Assembly (NCBI GenBank): GCA_002424525.1 | Contig: DIKJ01000148.1 | Span: 1-17,505, forward strand | Length of the DNA stretch: 17,505 bases | Source of the DNA: Bacteroidales bacterium UBA5621 | GTDB lineage: Bacteria; Bacteroidota; Bacteroidia; Bacteroidales; VadinHA17 | Direction: 5' to 3' | In this document: one piece after another, positions 1 through 6,587 of the stretch | Layout: the number at the start of each line of letters is the position of its first letter | How positions within the stretch are numbered: position 1 is the first letter of the stretch | Position numbers and translations under genes: made by a program | Notes under the pieces: model-generated | The model's input: the letters and a program-made list of their open reading frames with translations, nothing else | What the model was told of the DNA's origin: nothing | Databases searched by the model: none

Positions 1-426
1 AACTTTCAGGATCTCAACGTAATCATAATAATCCTGCTCATGCTGGTTGTTGCCGGTTTCAACATGATCTCAGGCCTTCTTATCCTGATACTGGAAAAAA
101 CAAACATGATAGGGATTCTCAAGGCTCTTGGCTCTGAAGATGTCACTATCAGAAGGATGTTCCTTTACCAGGCGGCATATCTGATCGGCAAAGGGCTTCT
201 ATGGGGGAACCTTATCGGTATCGGTCTGGCGTTTATCCAGCTTAAGACAGGGCTGATCTCACTCGATCCGACATCCTATTACATCAAGACCGTACCCGTG
301 AATCTGGATCCTCTTCATATTATCCTGCTGAATGCAGGGACAATGGCTGCAATAATCTTTATGCTGCTCGTACCCTCACAGCTCATAAGCCGGATCACCC
401 CGGTAAAGGCAATACGCTACGATTAG
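1..426 (+). CDS. FtsX/LolC-E-type permease, C-terminal part (5' end outside window)
   Basis: The frame is open from base 1 and ends at TAG 424-426, so only about the last 141 residues are present; the first ATG inside the window (40) is not the true start. The visible part holds three hydrophobic segments, with the conserved cytoplasmic FtsX-type sequence between the first two: EKTNMIGILKALG, followed by an R-x-M-F stretch. It ends in the usual P-V-x-A-I-R-Y-D tail. This is the C-terminal FtsX domain of a permease that works with a LolD-like ATPase. In Bacteroidota such proteins of about 400 residues are annotated as lipoprotein-releasing or ABC transporter permeases. LolC/E-like lipoprotein release from the inner membrane is the most likely role, but the substrate cannot be read from this fragment. 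No ATPase gene is visible. Confidence 0.85.
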   Translation, partial: NFQDLNVIIIILLMLVVAGFNMISGLLILILEKTNMIGILKALGSEDVTIRRMFLYQAAYLIGKGLLWGNLIGIGLAFIQLKTGLISLDPTSYYIKTVPVNLDPLHIILLNAGTMAAIIFMLLVPSQLISRITPVKAIRYD

Positions 427-449
427 AAACTGAGACAAAATTCAGTTTC
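426..449 (+). terminator. Possible stem-loop at the end of the upstream permease gene
   Basis: A perfect 8-base inverted repeat, GAAACTGA (426-433) and TCAGTTTC (442-449), encloses an 8-base loop and begins on the last base of the TAG stop. No T-run follows, so it is not a standard intrinsic terminator. It could be a weak terminator or a structure that protects the 3' end of the mRNA. Confidence 0.3.
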
Positions 450-546
450 CTGAGCCGGTGCCGGCCTTACTTTCAGATTCCCTGCATCCTCCCGAAATTT
501 CGTATTTTTCCTTGTTAAGATAAAATTTAAAGAACTTAAAACAAAG

Positions 547-563
547 CGTAAATTTATTTTACG
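547..563. repeat. Short inverted repeat CGTAAA-N5-TTTACG
   Basis: The half-sites CGTAAA (547-552) and TTTACG (558-563) are exact reverse complements separated by five bases. A related ACGTA word recurs just downstream (ACGTAtcACGTA, 561-572). The arrangement could be an operator for a dimeric regulator of the downstream permease. In AT-rich DNA such a dyad can also arise by chance, so the functional reading is inference. Confidence 0.3.
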
Positions 564-596
564 TATCACGTACAAATTATTTACATTTATTTAAGA

Positions 597-626
597 TTGA
601 ATATTCTATTAAGCTATATATCTTGC
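597..626 (+). promoter_or_regulatory. Weak Bacteroidota-type promoter candidate for the downstream permease
   Basis: A TTG (597-599) is followed after 19 bases by TATCTTGC (619-626). This resembles the phylum's TTG / TAnnTTTG arrangement with the right spacing, but two of the last four positions of the -7 box differ. It would give a leader of roughly 80 bases before the ATG at 711. Best candidate in the gap, but weak. Confidence 0.22.
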
Positions 627-710
627 ATTTACAATTCTGGCATCATTATAGCAACAGTAAAACCGGGTATAGTATTATAAGATATCGGATAATTATGAAA
701 TCTGCTATTC

Positions 711-3062
711 ATGAAGTATCTGTTTAAAACGATCATCCGCAATTTTGTCCGGAATCCTGTAACCAATCTGATTAATTTATTGGGACTGGCAATAAGCCTG
801 ACTCTTGTGATCATTTTATCTGCTTATAGTTACAGCGAACTTACAACTGATAATTTTCACGAGAATGGCGAAAATGTCTACTTGTACCTCCCATCGGATG
901 ATCGGATCTATACGCCGGGGATCCTGAAAGAGAATATTGATCTACAGGTTCCGGGAGCTGAATCATCCATAAGAATTGCCGGCACGTGGGAAGCACCGGT
1001 ATTTCAGGCTGACAAAAGGGAACCTGTTACCTCGGACCTGTTGTTTGCTGACCAGGATTTTTTTAAATTTTTTACCTTCAGGTCTGTTTACGGAGATCCT
1101 GAGTCTGCAATGAAAGAACCAATGACTGTTGTTATTACAGAAAAACTTGCAGGTAAGTTATTTGGGAATGAGAAAGCTTTGGGTGAAATTATTAGGCTAA
1201 ATAACAATAAAGAACTTATTGTCAGAGCAGTAATTGAAGAGCCAAAAGCCAATTCCTGCCTTTCTTTCAGCGCGGTAGCTTCAATGGCCACTCAAAAAAT
1301 TGTCCAGGGTGAAGGGGGTGAATTTACAGAATGGGGATGGTGTGATTTTCAAACTTTTCTTCTTTTAAATAAAGAGACCGATCCTGGTGAAACCGAAAAA
1401 ACCATTCTGAAGATCATTCCTGAAGAGTTCAGGGGGGAATATGAGAATGCCAGGCTGGTTCCATTGAAAAAGGTCTACTTTTCAAACTTTATGCTATACG
1501 GGAATGATTACCTCGTGAGCGGAGATAAAACGAAGGTCAGGCTTCTGCTGCTGGTAGCTGTCCTGGTCCTGATGATTGCCCTCATCAATTTTATCAATAT
1601 TTCATCGTCCCAATGGTTGAAAAGGATTAAACAAACCGGAATTTTGAAAATCGTTGGAGCCAGGTGGCCGGCAATACTCTTTTATATGCTCTCCGAGTCA
1701 TTCATTTTCTTTCTGGCTGCTCTTTTAATCTCAATCGAAATCGTGATTTCAATCAATCCTTTCTTAATTGAATACACGGGGATTCACTTCAGTCAAAAAT
1801 TAATCTTTACTCCCGGTTTCGTTTTTATTTCTTTATCAGGTATCCTTTTTCTAAGTATGATCTTAAGCATTATCCCCGCCTTAAGGGTCTCTTCCTCAAG
1901 ACCAATTGATAACCTGAAGAATACTGTAAAACCAGATAAAATCAATTTCTCATTCCGTGGTGTTCTTGTGACACTCCAGTTTACCATAGCAATTGCTTTG
2001 ATTGCATTTACTGTATTGGTGCAGAAGCAGGTCAGTTTCGGAAGCACGAGCCTGGGTTTTAACACAGATAATATCATCGGGATAAAGTTGACTCCTCAGC
2101 TGGACCAGAAAAAAGATGTTCTTAAAAAAATACTTATGGAAAAGCCGGTTGTGAATGACGTTTCCTTTACTCAGTTTTTCCCTGGTAAAGACATTTCACA
2201 TTGGGCAACCCTGGTAGATCTGAGTGGAGAAAAAAAACAACTGGATTTTGATACTTTCAGTGCCGATGCAGCATTTTTTGATATTACCGGATTACACTTA
2301 ATATCTGGTCGTTTTTATACTGACCAACTTTCGACAGATAAGGAGAAAGTTCTGGTCAATGAAACCTTCCTTCATGAACATCATTTAACTAATCCTCTGG
2401 GAATCAGGTTCGGGATGGGCAAACGCACTTTTGAGATTATCGGTGTCGTAAAAGATTTTCACTTCAAACCTGTTAGTCAACCAATAGTTCCGCTTGTCAT
2501 AAGGAATGAGTCATATGCGTCACATTGCCTGGTAAGCCTCCGGCCAGTCAGCTTCAAATCGATGAATAGCCTGATCCAGGATCTAAAAATCACTGCTTCA
2601 CAACTTTCACCCTCATTCCCCGTCGAAATAAGCTTTTTTGATCATGCTGTTGAGAATATGTATCAGTCGGAACTCAGGTTTCACCGTACTTTCTCCCTTT
2701 TTGCCGCATGTGCTGTTATTATCAGCTGTCTGGGAATTTTAGCCATGTCGTTCTCTTCATGCCAGAGTCGTGTTAAGGAAATCGGTATCCGAAAAATAAA
2801 CGGAGCAAAAGTAACACAGGTGATGATCCTGCTCAACAAAGATTTTGCCAGGCTGGTGATTATTGCCTTCATGATTGCCACGCCTGTTGCCTGGTACTCA
2901 ATGCAGAGCTGGCTGAACAACTTTGTTTACAAAACTGAACTCAGCTGGTGGATATTTGGTCTGGCGGGGATAATGGCTTTAATTATTGCACTGCTTACAG
3001 TCTCATTTCAGTCTTATAAGGCAGCAACGAGGAACCCTGTTGAGGCGTTGAGGTACGAATGA
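711..3062 (+). CDS. MacB/FtsX-type ABC transporter permease, duplicated form
   Basis: This 783-residue inner-membrane protein has the two-half architecture common in Bacteroidota: each half is a MacB-type periplasmic core domain followed by an FtsX domain. Hydrophobic segments are at about 21-40, 276-298, 322-347, 370-392, 417-436, 661-683, 712-732 and 745-766, making eight in total. The FtsX coupling motif appears twice, as RIKQTGILKIVGA (about 305-317) and RVKEIGIRKINGA (about 687-699). The C-terminus is N-P-V-E-A-L-R-Y-E. The large soluble parts (about 41-275 and 437-660) would lie in the periplasm. Such permeases pair with a LolD/MacB-like ATPase and act as mechanotransmitters or exporters; the substrate is unknown and no ATPase gene is in the window. 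The start is the first ATG giving an intact N-terminal helix; no clear ribosome binding site is visible. The gene looks more AT-rich than the dcw genes. Confidence 0.9.
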   Translation: MKYLFKTIIRNFVRNPVTNLINLLGLAISLTLVIILSAYSYSELTTDNFHENGENVYLYLPSDDRIYTPGILKENIDLQVPGAESSIRIAGTWEAPVFQADKREPVTSDLLFADQDFFKFFTFRSVYGDPESAMKEPMTVVITEKLAGKLFGNEKALGEIIRLNNNKELIVRAVIEEPKANSCLSFSAVASMATQKIVQGEGGEFTEWGWCDFQTFLLLNKETDPGETEKTILKIIPEEFRGEYENARLVPLKKVYFSNFMLYGNDYLVSGDKTKVRLLLLVAVLVLMIALINFINISSSQWLKRIKQTGILKIVGARWPAILFYMLSESFIFFLAALLISIEIVISINPFLIEYTGIHFSQKLIFTPGFVFISLSGILFLSMILSIIPALRVSSSRPIDNLKNTVKPDKINFSFRGVLVTLQFTIAIALIAFTVLVQKQVSFGSTSLGFNTDNIIGIKLTPQLDQKKDVLKKILMEKPVVNDVSFTQFFPGKDISHWATLVDLSGEKKQLDFDTFSADAAFFDITGLHLISGRFYTDQLSTDKEKVLVNETFLHEHHLTNPLGIRFGMGKRTFEIIGVVKDFHFKPVSQPIVPLVIRNESYASHCLVSLRPVSFKSMNSLIQDLKITASQLSPSFPVEISFFDHAVENMYQSELRFHRTFSLFAACAVIISCLGILAMSFSSCQSRVKEIGIRKINGAKVTQVMILLNKDFARLVIIAFMIATPVAWYSMQSWLNNFVYKTELSWWIFGLAGIMALIIALLTVSFQSYKAATRNPVEALRYE

Positions 3063-3079
3063 AGGGAACTGGAGATCTG

Positions 3080-4531
3080 TTAATTCTCCTTCGGAGGAAT
3101 AATGTTCCTGTAATGCCAGTACCTGTCAAGGATCTCGGTAACAAAGGCGATCGATTCTTTTCCTCTGAAGAAGCCGCTTTTAACATCAGCATCGTTATAG
3201 TACTGCGGCTCGGATTTCTTCTGGAGCCACACGGCAACACTACCGTCCCACTTCTGCGGATCCATCCCATTCTTCTCTGCAAGAATCATTGCATCAAGCA
3301 CGTGGCCCGGACCTGCATTATATGAAGCAAGGATGAACTTAAGCCGTTCATTTTCGTCTTCAATCTTCGTATCAAATATTGAATGAAGCCAGTTGATATA
3401 CCTGGTTCCGGCCTTTAAATTTTCCTGAGGTGAAGATGTAATGTCAATCCCGTAGTTTGCACCGGTGGCTGGCATTAACTGCATGAGTCCGAAGGCACCG
3501 GCCCATGAAACAACATCAGGCATGAAACGCGATTCCTGGTAAATAAGGGATGCCAGCAGGCGCCAGTCCCAGTTGATGGTTTCGCTGTAAGTTTTGATCA
3601 TTTCGTCCCATTGTGATACCCTGCCGGTATTAAGTGAGTAGTAATCGCTCCTGACCATCGCACTCGACCTGGAATTTCTGAAGTATTTTGCATACAAATA
3701 AGCATAAGTCCGGGTTCCTTTATATGATCTGATCCATTCATTAAGCTCGTGCAGGAGCAGGTCGGATTTCTCCTTTCGCAACCCCCATGCGATCTTCTGC
3801 GGAAAACTTACCGGCGTATTAACATCTATATCAGGATAATATGTGGAATTGACGCGCGCAAGGTTCTCATCGCAGACCGCCAGATCGATCTCCCCCCTTG
3901 TAACCAGTTTGATCAACTGTTCCATGTCATACGGCACCTCAATAATTGTTATTGAATCGCCAATTTCTGAAGCAAGTGCCCTCAGGCGCTCTGCGTGGGC
4001 AGATTTTTCCTGAACATAAACAGTTTTACCTGCAAGATCGAGCTGACTCCGGATAAGATTATTATCAAGTGTGGCCAGGGTCATGTTCCGCCATTTCTCA
4101 GGTTTACGCTGAACCAATACCTGTCGTGTTTCATCGATAGCTTCACTGAAAAGTATCTCTTTCTTCCTTGATTCATTAACTGTAAGTCCAATGGCAAGCA
4201 GATCGGCTTCGCCGGAATTCAGCATCTCAAAAGCACGACTGAGCTGATTCTCTGTCCTGATCTCAAGATCTATCCCTAAATAGTCCGAGAAAGCATTCAG
4301 CATTTCGTAATGAAAGCCCATGGGCTCACCCCTGTAAAGAAAATAGCTTGTCGAATTGAAATCGGTTATTGCTACCAGCTTACCCCTCTCTCTAATCTCA
4401 TCAAGATCCGCTGTGTAGCGATTTTCAGGGGAGGCATGATTGCATGCCTGAAACAGAAGAACCGGCAACAGAAAAAGCAGAAGGAAAACAGAGTGTCTCT
4501 TTATAATATTATTGTTTTTGTCTGACATCAT
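3080..4531 (-). CDS. mltF: MltF-type lipoprotein lytic transglycosylase (substrate-binding domain plus SLT domain)
   Basis: It cleaves peptidoglycan glycan strands in the periplasm, leaving 1,6-anhydro-MurNAc ends. From the ATG at 4531 the protein has 483 residues. A lipoprotein signal peptide ends in lipobox L-F-Q-A-C, with Cys30 the predicted lipidated residue; no acidic surface-export signal follows it. Residues about 43-285 form a bacterial solute-binding (SBP_bac_3-like) domain, which in studied MltF proteins senses muropeptides and controls catalysis. Residues about 298-463 form the SLT catalytic domain, with the likely catalytic Glu333 in YQES, then GLMQLMPATG (348-357) and ASYNAGPGHV (402-411). 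The frame extends upstream to a TTG at 4552, but that codon lies inside a good promoter -7 box, so ATG 4531 (or ATG 4528) is preferred. It is convergent with the + strand permease, 17 bases apart, and lies just after the porin gene. Confidence 0.88.
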   Translation of the reverse strand: MMSDKNNNIIKRHSVFLLLFLLPVLLFQACNHASPENRYTADLDEIRERGKLVAITDFNSTSYFLYRGEPMGFHYEMLNAFSDYLGIDLEIRTENQLSRAFEMLNSGEADLLAIGLTVNESRKKEILFSEAIDETRQVLVQRKPEKWRNMTLATLDNNLIRSQLDLAGKTVYVQEKSAHAERLRALASEIGDSITIIEVPYDMEQLIKLVTRGEIDLAVCDENLARVNSTYYPDIDVNTPVSFPQKIAWGLRKEKSDLLLHELNEWIRSYKGTRTYAYLYAKYFRNSRSSAMVRSDYYSLNTGRVSQWDEMIKTYSETINWDWRLLASLIYQESRFMPDVVSWAGAFGLMQLMPATGANYGIDITSSPQENLKAGTRYINWLHSIFDTKIEDENERLKFILASYNAGPGHVLDAMILAEKNGMDPQKWDGSVAVWLQKKSEPQYYNDADVKSGFFRGKESIAFVTEILDRYWHYRNIIPPKEN

Positions 4532-4549
4532 CTTTAAAATTTGCGGGTG

Positions 4550-4579
4550 CAAAGATACAACATTTTTTTAATCATAAAA
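4550..4579 (-). promoter_or_regulatory. Bacteroidota-type promoter for mltF
   Basis: Read on the - strand, TATCTTTG (4557-4550) fits the phylum's -7 consensus TAnnTTTG at every defined position. Nineteen bases upstream lies a T-run (TTT at 4579-4577) that partly fits the -33 element. Transcription would start about 12-15 bases before the ATG at 4531. The box sits between the porin stop (4568) and mltF, so mltF can be transcribed separately from the porin. The upstream element is imperfect, which limits confidence. Confidence 0.6.
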
Positions 4580-6490
4580 AGTCCATGCGACTCCATACCG
4601 GAACATCCTGATATTCATAGGGTAAGACGGTATCATATAATAATCATAACCCGATATTCCTGAATTAACATGATCGAGCATGACCAATATCCTGGTCCTC
4701 TTGAGTTTCAAGTTAAGAAAAACGTTGAGGAAAGGGTAATTACCGGTCGTTTCCTGGTCCTGGCGGTAATACCTGCCTGTTGCAGGCATATAGGCATAGG
4801 GGTGATAAGGCGTATGGATTGTCAGGTCGGCTCCTATCTGGGCTCTGAGTCTGCCATCGGTGGACCTGAAGATGAAAAGATGTTCAAAATAGCCGGCTGT
4901 CCTCATCGAGACAAAGGGAAGGTCAAGGATCTGCCGGTTGCTCGATTGCTGGAGAATAAGGTCAGTTGCAAGATGGAACTTCCATGCAGTAAACTCTTTG
5001 CTTACTGCAATAGAGGCAACCGAAAGCCCTCCGGTATGCTGTGACGGAACTGCGCTGAAATTAAAATCGGTATAATTATCGATCAGGGCGTAATTGAACT
5101 TCAGTAAAGCTTTTCGGGCAGGATAAGAAATGATCGTCCCGATGTCGGTCCTTAATTCCTTGTCCAGATCCGCATTCCATTCGAAATGGTTGCCACCCCA
5201 CTGCTGGTACCAGAAAGAGGGCCGTGTATTGGATATACTGCCCGTTATCACCAGGTCAGCCCTTCCCTTCCTTAAGTCAAAGGATTTGGTTATTGCACCG
5301 TCGAGCCTGAAATCACCTGCCCTGTATCCGGTAAGGTAAAGCTCCCCGGTGGCCGTCCACCGGAATTTTTCCCCGATATTGTTATATAATCTCCCGGTAA
5401 GTGCGTTATTGCTGTGGCGCCACGTGGCAGTGTCTGCCAGGAGCGTATCGTGCGTTGGTATTATCTGGCTGAATTTCAACAACTCATTCCGGAATCCGAA
5501 ACCGCCGCCAAGCCGGAATTTTCTGGTCTCGTCCGTAGAAAAATCGAACCGCAGTGTGTTTTTCAATATCCGTGAATACAACGAATCGAAAGTCACGTTC
5601 TGGCTGATAAACACGGTATCGTAAAATCCCGAAGCGGGGTAATTGTCAGAATAGGTTCTGCGGTTGTTCTCCAGCACTGCGATATGTGAAAAAGTGCCGC
5701 TTAGCCTTAAAGAACCGGTACTACCGGATTGCAGAGTGTCAGCAGGAAAGCTCTTTCCACCACCCAGCTTATACCTTTGCACCAGAAGGATTGAGTTGTT
5801 CTTAAGTTCGCTCTTCGCTTTGTTCAGACCTCCCAGATTCACAGCAACATCGCGGGTCTCAAACTGACTGAGTTGTTCCTTGTCTGTAATCCCTCCGTTT
5901 TCGAAGGCAATATGTTTGTTGATGCCGGCCGAAAAATAGAGTCTGTATTTATCCCCCGTATAGGAAGTGAAGAATGTAAAGTTCTTGTTATCTGCTCTTT
6001 GATACCTGTACTGACCGAGATTATAAACAATATCGTATATAAGTCCGAAGTTGAGGAATCTGTTGACATTCTGGGAATGTCTGACCCTGAAGGTCTGTTC
6101 GGCAATATTTCTCGCCCCCCCGTAGGTCCAGACAAGTTCGGTGAAAGGTACCTGAGTGTTCATGAATATTGTCCGGTCGGAAAGGTACATCAGGGGATAG
6201 TAGTAAGAGTAAAGAAATTTTTCAGGATGGATGATCCGGTCAAAAAAGCTGATCTGGTAAAGGGGTAATCCGTAATTGCCCGGATATGCATTGACAGGTG
6301 AATATCTGTCGGTGAGCCTGTAGCGGTTAAACAGGGAGAAGACCGTGTCAAATTCAATTGGTCTCTCTCCGGTAAAATCCGGCGTCAGGCTCCATTGTCT
6401 TATTATCCTTGGTTCCTCAGAAATCTGATCCTGTGCACTTAAAGCTGATGCAAATGCAAAGAAAAAGAGTATTATAAGATATCTGGTCAT
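4568..6490 (-). CDS. Putative outer-membrane porin (Bacteroidota Porin_10-like family)
   Basis: This 640-residue protein begins with a clear Sec signal peptide (hydrophobic 4-18, cleavage near S-A-Q at 18-20). The mature part is rich in alternating aromatic and polar residues, as in an outer-membrane beta-barrel, and ends in aromatic strands (RYGVAWTFYD). The N-terminal region has features I associate with the 'putative porin' family (PF14121-like): S-L-T-P-D-F-T-G near 34-41 and an F-D-T-V-F-S-L-F-N-R-Y-R block near 47-58, then T-Y-G-G-A-R near 122-127. The predicted role is a diffusion channel or other barrel; the substrate is unknown. It lies 97 bases after ftsZ, beyond a strong terminator, so it probably has its own promoter, which I could not identify confidently. 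Family assignment is from memory of motifs, not a search. Confidence 0.8.
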   Translation of the reverse strand: MTRYLIILFFFAFASALSAQDQISEEPRIIRQWSLTPDFTGERPIEFDTVFSLFNRYRLTDRYSPVNAYPGNYGLPLYQISFFDRIIHPEKFLYSYYYPLMYLSDRTIFMNTQVPFTELVWTYGGARNIAEQTFRVRHSQNVNRFLNFGLIYDIVYNLGQYRYQRADNKNFTFFTSYTGDKYRLYFSAGINKHIAFENGGITDKEQLSQFETRDVAVNLGGLNKAKSELKNNSILLVQRYKLGGGKSFPADTLQSGSTGSLRLSGTFSHIAVLENNRRTYSDNYPASGFYDTVFISQNVTFDSLYSRILKNTLRFDFSTDETRKFRLGGGFGFRNELLKFSQIIPTHDTLLADTATWRHSNNALTGRLYNNIGEKFRWTATGELYLTGYRAGDFRLDGAITKSFDLRKGRADLVITGSISNTRPSFWYQQWGGNHFEWNADLDKELRTDIGTIISYPARKALLKFNYALIDNYTDFNFSAVPSQHTGGLSVASIAVSKEFTAWKFHLATDLILQQSSNRQILDLPFVSMRTAGYFEHLFIFRSTDGRLRAQIGADLTIHTPYHPYAYMPATGRYYRQDQETTGNYPFLNVFLNLKLKRTRILVMLDHVNSGISGYDYYMIPSYPMNIRMFRYGVAWTFYD

Positions 6491-6521
6491 CAGCAGTAAA
6501 TATATGCATTACCGGAGACTT

Positions 6522-6560
6522 ATAAAAATGGCATAGGCGTTGCATGCAACGCCCGTGCCA
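6522..6560 (-). terminator. Intrinsic terminator at the end of the dcw operon
   Basis: On the - strand, 27 bases after the ftsZ stop, an outer stem TGGCA/TGCCA (6560-6556 and 6533-6529) flanks, across a 2x2 internal loop, an inner perfect 18-base palindrome GGCGTTGCATGCAACGCC (6553-6536). The inner part folds as a 7-base-pair stem with a CATG loop. TTTTT follows at once (6528-6524). A GC-rich hairpin plus U-tract is the standard rho-independent design. The U-tract is present only for - strand transcription, so it ends the murE-to-ftsZ transcript before the porin gene. Confidence 0.87.
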
Positions 6561-6587
6561 CGATGTCTGCCGGCATACACGGTATCC

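Larger units (their letters stand above)
427..710. other. AT-rich intergenic region between two permease genes
   Basis: I see no gene in this 284-base gap. It is clearly more AT-rich than the flanking coding DNA after about position 500. It contains the stem-loop at its left edge, a short GC-rich dyad (GCCGGTGCCGGC, 455-466), a second dyad CGTAAA-N5-TTTACG (547-563), and a weak promoter candidate at 597-626. The gap presumably carries the control region of the 783-residue permease, but no element is strong enough to name with confidence. Confidence 0.5.

Noticed and set aside
503..510. TATTTTTC on the + strand as a -7 box for the 783-residue permease
   Set aside because: The last base is off consensus, no TTG lies at the proper distance upstream, and the leader would be about 200 bases.
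3083..3100. Hairpin CTCC-TTC-GGAG near the end of mltF as a bidirectional terminator
   Set aside because: The stem is only four strong pairs, lies inside coding sequence, and has no T-run on either strand.
3059..3325. An 88-codon + strand frame whose start overlaps the permease stop by ATGA
   Set aside because: It lies wholly antisense to the end of the mltF-type gene apart from its first codons, has no recognisable domain, and its composition is what the opposite strand of that gene would give.
6497..6504. TATATTTA on the - strand as a -7 box for the porin gene
   Set aside because: It matches most of TAnnTTTG but sits only six bases before the ATG, leaving almost no leader, and no -33 element was found at the right distance.
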